From Candidatus Delongbacteria bacterium (GTDB lineage Bacteria > UBA4055): a stretch of 35,345 bases of DNA. Position numbers and translations under genes: made by a program. The DNA is taken from positions 1 to 35,345 of the forward strand of contig QKDR01000157.1 of NCBI GenBank assembly GCA_003252515.1, in the 5' to 3' direction. The notes under the pieces are model-generated. The model had not been told where the DNA came from. It did no database searches and was given only the letters and a program-made list of their open reading frames with translations. This document shows positions 9,034 through 18,349 of the stretch, piece by piece; position 1 is the stretch's first letter; every line of letters starts with the position of its first letter.

Positions 9034-10305
9034 ATGAGAAAAAGGCTGAAAAAGATAACCAACAACAATGTGCATCTGGCGTTCATCTTTACTGGACTTC
9101 AGGGATTCGGTCGCGGAGTATGGATGGGAAACATTCTCAGCCTTTACATCGTTCTGATTGCTGAAAGAAGCGAACCTCTCTTCGGACTTGCTCCGAACGA
9201 ATTGCTGGGCATCACTTCAGGGATCACTGGGATCGCCATGACAGCGCTGGTATTCCCTTCGGGTTTCTTAGCGGACAAGTACAAACGTGAAGTTATGCTT
9301 AAAGCCGCATCATGGATCGGATCAGCCGCAATGCTGCTGCTGTTCTTAGCGGGAAGCATATACGCCATCTTTACCGCAATGTTCCTGTGGGGAGCGTTCC
9401 AGGGCCTTTCCAGACCGGCATTCGAATCTATTTTCGCAGATTCTGTAGCTTCGGGGAAAAGATCGGGAATTTACGCTAAGATCCATCTTACCGATCAGAT
9501 CGCGATGGCAATAGGACCGTTCATGAACGTCGGGCTGTTCTTCATCCTCGGCGACGAATGGGATATCACGATATTAAGGAACATAATGTATTTCGGGCTG
9601 TCGTTCTCACTATTGTCTGCGCTGATTCTGAACTTTTTTAAGGACGACAGATCGCTAGGCGATGAGAGCGAATCAACTTTCGCGGACACTGGTGATGAAA
9701 ATCCCGAGAGATCTTCCAACGGTAAGGCAAAAAAAATAGCATTTCTTCTTGTGGGATCGAACCTGATAGTCGGAATGGGCGCGGGAATGACCGTGAAGTT
9801 CTTTCCCGTCTTCTTCAGAGCTGTATACGGAATGAAGCCGATCGCTGTACAACTTATAATGGGAACGACTCTTATAATGACCGGACTTTTCGGACTTATC
9901 GCGCAGAAGTTCTCCGAAAAAAAGGGAAGGGTCGAGATCATGCTTGCAGTAAAACTTCTCGCTACATTATTTCTCTTTACAATAGCGTTCTACCCGCCTC
10001 TGATCGTACTTCTGCCTTTATTCGTTCTTCGCGGTTCGCTGATGAACTCCGCGCAGCCTCTCAGCAGATCAATACTCATGGATACAGTTCCTAAAAAACA
10101 CAGGGGGAAGTGGAATTCAGTCGAAACTATCTCGTGGGGGTTGTTCTGGAACGCGTCGGCAGTTCTCGGAGGATTTCTGATCGGTGATAATAATTTCAGG
10201 CTCTGTTTCCTGGTAACCGCCGGAATATATCTTGTCGGGACGATACCGGTGATGCTTCTCATCCCGCTCGTAAATAAGGAAAATACTGACCGGAGTAATA
10301 TATGA
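9034..10305 (+). CDS. Major facilitator superfamily transporter
   Basis: This is a 423-residue integral membrane protein with about twelve hydrophobic segments in two halves, separated by a charged central loop near residues 205-240 (KDDRSLGDESES and following). The MFS loop 2-3 signature is visible as GFLADKYKRE (77-86), with a looser second copy after the central loop (LIAQKFSEKKGR). SRPAFESIFAD in the fourth to fifth segment region also fits drug/proton-antiporter-like MFS proteins. The substrate cannot be assigned. It overlaps the S9 peptidase gene by ATGA, so the two are translated together. This suggests, as inference, export or import linked to peptide turnover. The ribosome binding site before the start is weak. 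Confidence 0.88.
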   Translation: MRKRLKKITNNNVHLAFIFTGLQGFGRGVWMGNILSLYIVLIAERSEPLFGLAPNELLGITSGITGIAMTALVFPSGFLADKYKREVMLKAASWIGSAAMLLLFLAGSIYAIFTAMFLWGAFQGLSRPAFESIFADSVASGKRSGIYAKIHLTDQIAMAIGPFMNVGLFFILGDEWDITILRNIMYFGLSFSLLSALILNFFKDDRSLGDESESTFADTGDENPERSSNGKAKKIAFLLVGSNLIVGMGAGMTVKFFPVFFRAVYGMKPIAVQLIMGTTLIMTGLFGLIAQKFSEKKGRVEIMLAVKLLATLFLFTIAFYPPLIVLLPLFVLRGSLMNSAQPLSRSILMDTVPKKHRGKWNSVETISWGLFWNASAVLGGFLIGDNNFRLCFLVTAGIYLVGTIPVMLLIPLVNKENTDRSNI

Positions 10306-12683
10306 AAGTGCTCAAATCGTTGATTCTGACAATATTTATTGCCGTCTTATCCGTATACGCGGAAGGATATAAACTTCCCCCCGATGAAATACTTAAAGTT
10401 TTCGACGCTCCCGACGAACAGCTTCTTACCATGATCAGCGGAACTGACAAAGCAATAGAATATACTTACGCGCGGTATGAGAGCCTTGAAAGCCTGTCGA
10501 GGGAAAAACTTTCCCTGGCAGGGAATATCATTTTCCCGAAACTCCATTCAGAGAAAATCAGGTTCCCGAAACTTTATCTTAAAATTGTTGATCTGATCTC
10601 AGGTGAAAAGACCCCGGTAAGTCAGGCGGAAGACAGTACGATCCTCGACTTTGAAGTCTCCCCCGACAGGAAATATATAGCGTATCTTTCACAGCTCTCC
10701 GACGGCGTTTATCTGAGGGTGGCGGAAATCGAAACCGGCAGGATGATCTTTAAAGATGAAAATAAACTGAACATGAGCATGTCGGAACTTCTTATCAAAT
10801 GGAGTACAGATTCAAAATATCTTTTCATTCCGAGGCCTGTTTACGGTAGTGATCCTGTTCCGGAAAAAACAGTTGATGACATATCTCCGGTAACCGAGGA
10901 AAGTTTCGGTAAAACTGCACAGCTACGGACATACTCGAATTTACTTCAGACGGCTTTCGATATCAGGCTTTTCGAATATTTTTTCACATCACAGTTCGTC
11001 AGGCTCGATTTTATTTCAGGGACAGAGACAGCCGTTGGAGAACCCGGTATATACAGATCGTTCTCCGAATCACCCGACGGCAAATATTTTCTCGTCAGAA
11101 AGATAAATAAGCCGTATTCATTCACCGTACCTTACTACAGGTTCGGATACAGCTGGCTTATACTGGACAGTAGCGCAAAAACTGTAAAAGAGCTGGTAAC
11201 AAAAAGCGTTCAGGACGAGATCCCGATCGGTGGTGTCGAGACCGGATTGAGAGACCCCCGCTGGATTCCTGCCGAGAACTTGATGCTATGCTGGATCGAA
11301 GCCAACGATGACGGCGATCCGAAAAAAAAAGTACCGAACAGGGACAGCTTTTATAAGCTTAAAGCTCCTTTCACCGAAAAACCGGGGCTTTTCCTGAAAA
11401 CTAAAAACAGAGGCTATATTTCCGGTTTCACGGCAGAAAAAGGCAGACTCGTATATCTTGATTATGACAGGGACAACGAGTGGATGAGTACTTATTACGG
11501 TTCGTATGACGGGAGCAAAGAAGACAAGCTTCTTTTCACAAGAAGCGAGAACGAAAAATACGAACATCCCGGAGATTTCGTGACGGAGAAACTTCCCAAC
11601 GGATATGATGTGATACGGACCGCGGACGGTATATTCTACTTATACGGACAGGGATACTCTCCCGAAGGGAATTTTCCGTTCCTTCAGAGTTTTTCAGCCG
11701 AGAGCGGTGAAAAGCATATTCTTTTCAAATGCGGTCAGGGAGCTTACGAGAATTTTTCTTCTTTTACCGGAACCGGAACGGACAGGATACTTTTCACCCG
11801 AGAGACCCCGGATAAACCGCGGAATTATTTTACTATGGTTCTTAATACAGGCGAACTAAAGCAGATAACTGAAAATACTGATCATGCTCCGGAAGTAAGG
11901 AATATAAAGACCGAGCTCGTTACTTATGCGAGAGAAGATTCGGTCACTTTGAGCGGCAAACTTTATCTTCCGCCCGATTATGAAGAGGGGAAAAAATATC
12001 CCGTCATGATCTGGGCTTACCCGCGCGAATATGTCGAACTTTCCACTGCCGGACAGGTCACGGGATCACGATACACTTTCACAAGGTTCTGGGGCGCGTC
12101 CGTAAAATATCTCGCGCTGCACGGCTACATCGTTCTTGACAACGCTTCCATGCCGATCGTAGGCGATGTCCGGAAAAGGAACGATACTTTCATCGGTCAG
12201 ATCAGAATGAACGCGGAAGCTGCACTCGATTATCTCGACAGACGCGGACTGATCGACCGCTCCAGAGCGGCCGTGGGCGGCCACAGCTACGGCGCCTTCA
12301 TGACGGCAAATCTCCTCGCGCACTCGGACCTGTTCCGCGCCGGCATTGCGAACAGCGGGGCCTACAACAGGACCCTCACCCCGTTCGGGTTCCAGTCGGA
12401 GGATCGGACTTACTGGCAGGCGAAGGATTTCTACCACTCCGCCTCCCCTTTCACGAACGCCGACAGTATAAAGACCCCGCTGCTCCTCATTCATGGCGCC
12501 GACGACAGTAATGCTGGTACCTACCCGATGCAGTCGGAAAGAATGTATGCGGCGATCAAGGGTAACGGCGGAATCGCGAGGCTCGTCATGCTTCCGTATG
12601 AAGGTCATGGATACGAATCAAGGGAAGCTAATCTGCACGTTCTTGCAGAAATATGCGAATGGCTGGACAGGTTTTTAAAATAA
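10302..12683 (+). CDS. Exported S9D peptidase, glutamyl-endopeptidase-like
   Basis: A prolyl-oligopeptidase-fold serine peptidase. Residues 1-20 form a Sec signal peptide (cut near VYA-EG). An irregular beta-propeller with motifs such as FEVSPDRKYIAY and RSFSESPDGKYFLV covers about 60-530, and the alpha/beta-hydrolase domain covers about 545-793. The nucleophile is Ser662 in GGHSYG, the acid Asp735 in HGADDSNAGT and the base His769 in YEGHGY. The segments SGAYNRTLTPFGFQ and DSNAGTYPMQSERM match, as I recall it, the S9D group (chloroplast and bacterial glutamyl endopeptidases), so cleavage after Glu is plausible. At 793 residues it is full length. The catalytic domain, about 12230-12500, is strikingly GC-rich relative to its surroundings. 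It overlaps the upstream MFS gene by 4 bases. Confidence 0.93.
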   Translation: MKVLKSLILTIFIAVLSVYAEGYKLPPDEILKVFDAPDEQLLTMISGTDKAIEYTYARYESLESLSREKLSLAGNIIFPKLHSEKIRFPKLYLKIVDLISGEKTPVSQAEDSTILDFEVSPDRKYIAYLSQLSDGVYLRVAEIETGRMIFKDENKLNMSMSELLIKWSTDSKYLFIPRPVYGSDPVPEKTVDDISPVTEESFGKTAQLRTYSNLLQTAFDIRLFEYFFTSQFVRLDFISGTETAVGEPGIYRSFSESPDGKYFLVRKINKPYSFTVPYYRFGYSWLILDSSAKTVKELVTKSVQDEIPIGGVETGLRDPRWIPAENLMLCWIEANDDGDPKKKVPNRDSFYKLKAPFTEKPGLFLKTKNRGYISGFTAEKGRLVYLDYDRDNEWMSTYYGSYDGSKEDKLLFTRSENEKYEHPGDFVTEKLPNGYDVIRTADGIFYLYGQGYSPEGNFPFLQSFSAESGEKHILFKCGQGAYENFSSFTGTGTDRILFTRETPDKPRNYFTMVLNTGELKQITENTDHAPEVRNIKTELVTYAREDSVTLSGKLYLPPDYEEGKKYPVMIWAYPREYVELSTAGQVTGSRYTFTRFWGASVKYLALHGYIVLDNASMPIVGDVRKRNDTFIGQIRMNAEAALDYLDRRGLIDRSRAAVGGHSYGAFMTANLLAHSDLFRAGIANSGAYNRTLTPFGFQSEDRTYWQAKDFYHSASPFTNADSIKTPLLLIHGADDSNAGTYPMQSERMYAAIKGNGGIARLVMLPYEGHGYESREANLHVLAEICEWLDRFLK

Positions 12684-12701
12684 TAACAGATACGAATAAT
12701 C

Positions 12702-12730
12702 TTGAAAAATTATATTTTTTTTCTTATTTT
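12702..12730 (+). promoter_or_regulatory. Possible promoter of the TPR protein gene
   Basis: TTGAAA (12702-12707), 17 bases and TATTTT (12725-12730) lie in the very AT-rich 78-base gap after the peptidase gene. The elements are weaker than the other promoters in the window, and the AT-richness makes chance matches likely. Confidence 0.35.
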
Positions 12731-12761
12731 GAAAATATGTTAAATTATAAGGTAAAATGTG

Positions 12762-13748
12762 ATGAAAAAATTTATAACCGCATTAACGGTCTTTACCCTA
12801 TCTGTTAACGTTTTTGCGTCGGAGATCGAACATAAAGAAATGAAGAGCATAAACGCGGCCGTAGATCTTCTTTATCAGGAAAAATTTGAAGAAGCATATT
12901 CTATATTTTCGTACATTCAGGACACATATCCGGACCATCCCATAGGACCTTTCTTTATGGGTTACTATTATAATTTTCTTTCTTCTTACTATGAAACTGA
13001 CAAATTCGATTCAAAAATCGTTCTTTACTACGATCTGGCTGAGAAAAAGTCTGATTTTCATCTAAAATTCGACGAAAATGACCCTTGGATGAACTTCTAC
13101 AAAGGCGCATCTTTGATCAACAGGGGATATCTTTTGGGTAGAGACGGAAGAAGATTCTCGGCACTGACTAAAACCTTTGACGGAATATCTTATATTAAAG
13201 ACTGTCTTGAGTATGATAAAGATAACGGAGATGCTTTACTGCTGTACGGGACATACAGTTTTTATAAAAGTTCTCTTTTGAGCTGGATATGGGACAGCCG
13301 GGACGAAGCAGTTTCAACAGTAAAAGAAAGTGCTGAAAAAGCTTATTTCAGTAAATATCTCGCTGTATCCACTTTAGGCTGGATATATATAGATTATGAA
13401 AAATTCGATAAAGCTGAAAAAACAGCGGACACTGCACTTGAGAAATATCCTGACTCTCACCTTTTCCTTTTTCTTAAAGCACGGGCTTTATTCGAGCAGA
13501 AAAAATATACCGAAGCAGAACCAATATATTCAGCTTTAATTGAGAAACTTAAAAATATGCCTGAGCACTATTCTGAAAAAGATCTTTTCAATTCTTATTA
13601 TTTCCTTGCAAGAATATACTATTCAGAAAACGACATAAAAAAATTCGAAGAATATAAAAATTCCGCGCTACAAACAAATCTTACAATCAGAGAAAAAGAG
13701 ATGCTGGAGGAAAGGATAGAGATTCTTACAGATCTAAAAACTCGTTAG
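12762..13748 (+). CDS. Exported tetratricopeptide-repeat protein
   Basis: This 328-residue protein has a Sec signal peptide (MKKFITALTVFTLSVNVFAS) and a largely helical mature part with TPR-like helix pairs. Examples are AVDLLYQEKFEEAYSIFSYI near the N-terminus and DYEKFDKAEKTADTALEKY plus EQKKYTEAEPIYSALIEKL near residues 210-265. Repeats of this kind bind proteins; the periplasmic partner is unknown. I prefer the ATG at 12762 over the GTG one codon earlier because it leaves AAGG at proper spacing and gives a clean signal peptide. The last 15 bases overlap the end of the convergent PfkB-family gene, so no terminator fits between them. Confidence 0.82.
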   Translation: MKKFITALTVFTLSVNVFASEIEHKEMKSINAAVDLLYQEKFEEAYSIFSYIQDTYPDHPIGPFFMGYYYNFLSSYYETDKFDSKIVLYYDLAEKKSDFHLKFDENDPWMNFYKGASLINRGYLLGRDGRRFSALTKTFDGISYIKDCLEYDKDNGDALLLYGTYSFYKSSLLSWIWDSRDEAVSTVKESAEKAYFSKYLAVSTLGWIYIDYEKFDKAEKTADTALEKYPDSHLFLFLKARALFEQKKYTEAEPIYSALIEKLKNMPEHYSEKDLFNSYYFLARIYYSENDIKKFEEYKNSALQTNLTIREKEMLEERIEILTDLKTR

Positions 13749-14645
13749 TTTCTTGAACTGTTCGAATTCCTCGTGAATATCTTCAACATCGAAATCTTTT
13801 AAACCCTCTATAGAAAAATCATTTACAGAATATGAAGCTGTTATAGAACCGTAAACACATGCTGTTTTCATGTTCTGGAAAGTAAAATCTCCGGATTTTG
13901 CGAGATATCCAGCAAAACCTCCGGCAAAACTGTCACCTGCGCCGGTCGGGTCCGCGACCTGTCTGAGCGGAAATGCTGGAAGAAAAAACTCCTCTTTCCC
14001 GTCCGTTGCGTAAATTCCGAATTTTCCAAGTTTAACAATAAGAGCTTTAAGCAGCGAGCACTCTTCCAGTATTCTGTCCGCGGCCGCAAGGAAATTATTT
14101 TCTCCGGTCATCAGAAGAAGTTCGGAATCATTGATGATGAATACATCTGATTTCCTTATAACCTGTGCAACTTTAGAAGGATCGTTGTAAATCCAGAAAT
14201 TCATTGTATCAGATATCACAAGTTCAGGTCTGTTGAGCATATCAAGGACTTCAAGCTGTAGATCGGGTTTAATATTCGCAAGGAACAGTATTTCGGAATT
14301 TTTATATTCTTCCGGAAGTTTCGGTTTGAAAGTTTCAAGAACATTAAGTTCTGTAAGCAGAGTATCCCTGTTGTCCATATCGTCATGGTATCTGCCCGAC
14401 CACCTGAACGTTTTCTGTCCGTCAACGATTTCAAGTCCTTTAGTATCAATACCTCTGGTCTGCATAAAATCAATTATATCTCTCGGGAAATCCGAACCTG
14501 CGACACCTACGATATTCACAGCTGAGAACATTGAAGCCGCAAGACTGAAATAAACTGCGGACCCTCCCGGAACACCTTCAACTTTACCCGAAGGCGTTTC
14601 AATATCATCAATACCTACAGATCCGACTACCAATATTTTTTTCAT
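13734..14645 (-). CDS. PfkB-family sugar or nucleoside kinase
   Basis: A 303-residue ribokinase-fold kinase that phosphorylates an unidentified sugar or nucleoside with ATP. It begins MKKILVVGSVGIDDIETP, has the PfkB N-terminal Gly-rich substrate segment VPGGSAVYFSLAAS (25-38), the conserved NDSE (172-175) and the C-terminal signature DPTGAGDSFAGGF (232-244), with Asp238 as catalytic base. The GGSAxYFSLAAS form is common in FCB and delta-proteobacterial kinases of unknown specificity, so no substrate is named here. It is the last gene of the long minus-strand operon, its start overlapping the preceding response regulator by 4 bases. Its 3' end overlaps the convergent TPR gene by 15 bases. Confidence 0.9.
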   Translation of the reverse strand: MKKILVVGSVGIDDIETPSGKVEGVPGGSAVYFSLAASMFSAVNIVGVAGSDFPRDIIDFMQTRGIDTKGLEIVDGQKTFRWSGRYHDDMDNRDTLLTELNVLETFKPKLPEEYKNSEILFLANIKPDLQLEVLDMLNRPELVISDTMNFWIYNDPSKVAQVIRKSDVFIINDSELLLMTGENNFLAAADRILEECSLLKALIVKLGKFGIYATDGKEEFFLPAFPLRQVADPTGAGDSFAGGFAGYLAKSGDFTFQNMKTACVYGSITASYSVNDFSIEGLKDFDVEDIHEEFEQFKKLTSF

Positions 14646-15475
14646 AATCTTTTCCTCAATTCAAATCTCTTATAATGATCGTAAATTTCTTCGATCAAGT
14701 CAACAATTATTTCAATTTGTTTTTTTAATTTCTGCACCATGCATTTCGGAGCGATCTTAATACAGAAATTACCCCGGCAGTATACTTCATCAAAAGAGCA
14801 TCCGACGGATCTCATATAATCTTTATCTTTTAAAAAATAAGCCGATATTCCCTCTCTCGAGTACTCCCTTTGGAGCAGCTCTCTGGCAAGATATATACAT
14901 CTGTTCAGGATCTCATTATGAAGGACAAGAATCTGGTACGGTTCAAGTTTAACGACAGCCCGTTCGAGAGCTTTTCTGTCAAGTATGTGGAACATTATTC
15001 CCGACAGTTTCTCATTTGTAAAAAGAAACACCCTGTTCTGAAATTCTTTCAGATCAAAAGGTTTATCAATGAACTGAAAATATCCCTCCATAAACTGCTT
15101 CTCGAACAGATCGAACATCATTTTCTTGCTCGACCATGCGCTGACGAAAAATATTTTCTGATGAGGATTGATCTTAATTATCTTCTCAGCCATTTCAATA
15201 CCGGTAAGCGCGTCCATCATCACATCGGTCAGTATCACGTCGTGCCTGTCCCGCATATACAGGTCAAGACCTTCCTGCCCGTTATGCGCAGTATCGATCT
15301 TATATATTTCCTGCATCGCAAAAAACTCTTTCAACATTTCCCTGAATGAGCTTTCGTCTTCAACTATAAGAAGTGACGCTCTTTCTTCCGGGTTGATCTT
15401 CGCGAAATCCCATTTGATCCTGTTAAAATCGACCAGAAAGTAATCTTCAAAATCTCTGTAAACGCTTTCGAACAT
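14642..15475 (-). CDS. Response regulator with Cys-rich output domain
   Basis: After a 32-residue N-terminal extension, a receiver domain spans about 33-155 with the acidic pair Glu39-Asp40, phospho-acceptor Asp84 (ILTDVMM), Ser112 in the Thr/Ser position and Lys138 (DKPF). The remaining 120 residues are not a DNA-binding or other output domain I know. They are helical and contain a cluster Cys226-x6-Cys233-x4-Cys238-x6-Cys245 (VGCSFDEVYCRGNFCIKIAPKC), which could bind zinc or an Fe-S cluster. The start at 15475 follows AGGA, 7 bases after the ctp stop codon. No histidine kinase is adjacent. It sits between a periplasmic protease gene and a PfkB kinase gene in the envelope operon. Confidence 0.88.
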   Translation of the reverse strand: MFESVYRDFEDYFLVDFNRIKWDFAKINPEERASLLIVEDESSFREMLKEFFAMQEIYKIDTAHNGQEGLDLYMRDRHDVILTDVMMDALTGIEMAEKIIKINPHQKIFFVSAWSSKKMMFDLFEKQFMEGYFQFIDKPFDLKEFQNRVFLFTNEKLSGIMFHILDRKALERAVVKLEPYQILVLHNEILNRCIYLARELLQREYSREGISAYFLKDKDYMRSVGCSFDEVYCRGNFCIKIAPKCMVQKLKKQIEIIVDLIEEIYDHYKRFELRKRL

Positions 15476-15482
15476 CCGGATC

Positions 15483-17120
15483 CTACAGGTCAGCTAGTTT
15501 TTTTGCTTCATCAAAAAGTGTCAGAGCTTTTTTAACGAATTTATCGTTCATGGCTTTTATTCTGGGATACTGGGTCTTTTCTTTGAAATACTGTCTGGCG
15601 ATATTGTATTTTATCTCTTCTTTTATTCTTTCAGTATCCTTTCCAAGCTGTTCAGTCGTATGATAGTATTCATTCTTGGCACGGTCTTTCTTGTCCGGTA
15701 TTTCTGTCAGAATGTGTATTTTATTCTTGTCAGCGATCCTTATAAAATCTTCCATAATAGCATCAGTAACTGCAAAATTATTATAGAAATTCTCAAAATC
15801 ATCTATGGCATTAAAGAATTCAATTGCGTGGTCCTGGAACACTCTCTGTCTGAAAAGATCTGTAAGCAGAGAAGAATAAGGATCGTAGGTCATAAGGGAA
15901 TCCGGAGTTATACCGCCTCCTCCGTATACTAATCTTTTTTTATTGAGCGTGTAGAATTTCTGCGATTCTTTTATAGAATCCTGTTTTGCTTTCTCCTCAT
16001 CAGTTAAAAGTTCAGGATCAAGATACCTGTCAAAAAAGTAGCTTTCATTGCCTTCATCATACGGCCTCTGGATCAGCCTTCCGGTCGGAGTATAGTATCT
16101 GGCGATCGTGATCCTTGCGACAGAACCGTCTCCCAGCTCAAAAGGTCTCTGTACAAGACCTTTCCCGAATGATTTGGCTCCGAGAATAAATGCTCTGTCA
16201 TGATCCTGAAGCGCACCGCTCACGATCTCAGACGCCGATGCGGATCCTGCGTCTATAAGAACGATCATCGGCAGTTTCTTATGTGTGGCGGCGTTCGTAG
16301 AATAATACTCCTCGTCAAAATCAGCGAATCGGCCTTTCGTATATACTATGAGTTTATTCTCGTCAATAAACTTATCCACCACTTCCACAGCCTGATCCAT
16401 CAATCCACCGGGGTTTCCTCTCAGATCGAGAATAAGTCTTTTCATACCGTTCTTTTCGAGATAATCGAGGGCTTCTTCAAGTTCCTGAGAAGTTTTGGAG
16501 GCGAATCTGTTTATTGAAACATAACCTGTGGATTTATCGTCCAGAAGGCATTTTGCAACTACACTGTGAATAGGTATCGCCGCTCTTATTATCTCGTATT
16601 CAAGCGGTTCATCTACGCCCATTCTGGCTACAGTAATATTCACTTTGGATCCGATCTGGCCTTTGAGCCTTTTGAAGACCTCTTCTGTAGTTATGTCATA
16701 TGCGGTCTTACCGTCGATCCTTATGATCTTGTCGCCCGGCATCAGGCCAAGCCTTTCCGACGGCGTATCGGGTATTGGTGAGATCACAGTAAGATATTTA
16801 TCTTTAATCTCGAATTCGACTCCTATTCCTCCGAATTCGCCTTCAAAATCCTCTTCGACTTCCTTCTGTTTGTCTGCGGGTATGTAAGAAGAATGCGGGT
16901 CGAGCTTTTTCAGCATGCCTTCGATCGCGCCTTCCATCATTTTGTCGAGATCAGGTTCATCTACATAAACATTGTCAACAACTCTCAAAATATAGTTCAT
17001 TTTCTGAAAATACATAAGAGAATTCCCGTTGGAAGCATCCCCGTTCTCATATTTGTAACTAAGAAGGATTGCAATTATCAGCACTGAAACAGAAAAAATG
17101 TAAAATTTCTTGTCCGGCAT
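15483..17120 (-). CDS. ctpA: C-terminal processing peptidase (S41 family)
   Basis: A membrane-anchored periplasmic serine protease that trims C-termini of envelope proteins. Residues 6-22 form an uncleaved signal anchor. A helical segment (36-95) leads to a PDZ domain (about 96-180: GIGVEFEIKDKYLTVISP, PGDKIIRIDGK). The S41 catalytic core follows: LDLRGNPGGLMDQAV (231-245), the nucleophile Ser295 in AGSASASE and Lys320 in SFGKGLVQ. The 25-residue Ser-Lys spacing equals that of E. coli Prc. The C-terminal 150 residues are helical and charged. A GGGGITPD segment near 400 is typical of Bacteroidetes-type CtpA proteins. A good AGGG binding site precedes the start. The gene lies 9 bases after the nucleotidyltransferase gene in the operon that includes rodA. 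Confidence 0.95.
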   Translation of the reverse strand: MPDKKFYIFSVSVLIIAILLSYKYENGDASNGNSLMYFQKMNYILRVVDNVYVDEPDLDKMMEGAIEGMLKKLDPHSSYIPADKQKEVEEDFEGEFGGIGVEFEIKDKYLTVISPIPDTPSERLGLMPGDKIIRIDGKTAYDITTEEVFKRLKGQIGSKVNITVARMGVDEPLEYEIIRAAIPIHSVVAKCLLDDKSTGYVSINRFASKTSQELEEALDYLEKNGMKRLILDLRGNPGGLMDQAVEVVDKFIDENKLIVYTKGRFADFDEEYYSTNAATHKKLPMIVLIDAGSASASEIVSGALQDHDRAFILGAKSFGKGLVQRPFELGDGSVARITIARYYTPTGRLIQRPYDEGNESYFFDRYLDPELLTDEEKAKQDSIKESQKFYTLNKKRLVYGGGGITPDSLMTYDPYSSLLTDLFRQRVFQDHAIEFFNAIDDFENFYNNFAVTDAIMEDFIRIADKNKIHILTEIPDKKDRAKNEYYHTTEQLGKDTERIKEEIKYNIARQYFKEKTQYPRIKAMNDKFVKKALTLFDEAKKLADL

Positions 17121-17129
17121 TTTCTTTCC

Positions 17130-18335
17130 CTATTTTAATTTTAGAAATATTCTTTTTAAAACTTCCTCGTCTCCTTTATCAAGATCACGTCCCCTTCTGC
17201 CCATTACCGTTTTAACAGTTTCCAGAGTTTTATTGAAAGGGTACTTTACAAGCTTTTCTTTACCGCCCCAGTGAAAATCCTCAATATATCTGGGCGGGAA
17301 CCCTTCACCGTACACATTGCACGCAACTCCTATGACAGTTCCGGTATTTATCATTGTGTTTATGCCTGTCTTGGAATGATCACCCATGAACATTCCTACG
17401 AACATAGAACCGGAGTCAATCAGTTTCCCGTTCAGTTCAACTTTGACCAGTGAATAATTGTTCTTGAGATCTGAATTATTTGTATCGGCACCCAGATTAC
17501 ACCATTCACCTATATAAGAATGACCAAGGAATCCATCATGCTGTTTATTGCTGAATGCATGGATCAGCGTACCTTCGATCTCACCTCCAGCCTTACAGTT
17601 TTCTCCTATGGAAGTATTCCCGTAAATTTTGGACCCGATTTTGATCAAGGATTTCTTACCGATATAAACCGGACCGAGTATCACGCTGTTGTGCATTATC
17701 TCAGCTTCGTCGTCTATTATCACCGGTCCTTTGGACGCATCCAGAATTACACCCGGTCTTATTACGGCACTTTTACTTATAAGCACATTATCCTTGTTCT
17801 CGATTATAACATTATTGACCTTCGGGCTCATCCATTTGTTTTCCTGCCTGATGATATTAAAATCATAATTCAGCAGCTCATTAAGATTATTCGTAAGGTC
17901 CCATGGATATCTGATCAATTCGAGCATAGGCTTGACGTTAGTTTTCGCTCCCTTTTTTACGCAATTCACGAATTCGATCTTTGATGTGAATATGCCGGTA
18001 AGCAGGACTCCGTTGTCATCAGCCGCGAGTTTACTCTTGTTTTCAACAAGGATCTTAAAATATTTCAAAAAATTTCCGTTAGGTATTATTCTGGCATTTA
18101 TAGCAATGAACTGAGCTCCCTCTCCAAGATCCGACATTTTCTTAACGTTAAGACGGTTCATTACAGGATCAAAATTTTTCCTGTAAAAGAAATAGAATTC
18201 GTAACCTTTTAATAGTTTTTCATATCTTTCTCTGATACTGTATATTCCGTTTCTGAGTTCAAATACCGGTCTTGTTTTTGTCAACGGTCCGAAATTTTTG
18301 TAATCCATATCTTCGAATAATACTATTTTTTTCAA
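17130..18335 (-). CDS. GlmU-like sugar nucleotidyltransferase, left-handed beta-helix
   Basis: A 401-residue protein of the GlmU-like type known mainly from Bacteroidetes and relatives. The N-terminal part starts with FEDMDYKNFGPLTKTRPVFE and the downstream RNGIYSIRERYEK, the usual opening of this group. The C-terminal half (about 190-350) is a left-handed parallel beta-helix of hexapeptide turns (ISKSAVIRPGVILDAS, GPVYIGKKSLIKIGS), as in acyl- and nucleotidyl-transferases. The segment FSNKQHDGFLGHSYIGEWCN is characteristic. It probably activates a sugar phosphate for cell-wall or surface glycans, which suits its position beside rodA. The start is a TTG at 18335, supported by AAAGGAG 7-8 bases upstream; no in-frame ATG fits better. 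The substrate is unknown. Confidence 0.85.
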   Translation of the reverse strand: MKKIVLFEDMDYKNFGPLTKTRPVFELRNGIYSIRERYEKLLKGYEFYFFYRKNFDPVMNRLNVKKMSDLGEGAQFIAINARIIPNGNFLKYFKILVENKSKLAADDNGVLLTGIFTSKIEFVNCVKKGAKTNVKPMLELIRYPWDLTNNLNELLNYDFNIIRQENKWMSPKVNNVIIENKDNVLISKSAVIRPGVILDASKGPVIIDDEAEIMHNSVILGPVYIGKKSLIKIGSKIYGNTSIGENCKAGGEIEGTLIHAFSNKQHDGFLGHSYIGEWCNLGADTNNSDLKNNYSLVKVELNGKLIDSGSMFVGMFMGDHSKTGINTMINTGTVIGVACNVYGEGFPPRYIEDFHWGGKEKLVKYPFNKTLETVKTVMGRRGRDLDKGDEEVLKRIFLKLK

Positions 18336-18349
18336 AGACTTCTCTCCTT

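Noticed and set aside
12066-12608. 180-codon open frame antisense to the S9D peptidase
   Set aside because: It lies over the GC-rich catalytic domain, where stop codons are rare in other frames. It has Arg/Val-rich composition, no recognisable domain and no ribosome binding site.
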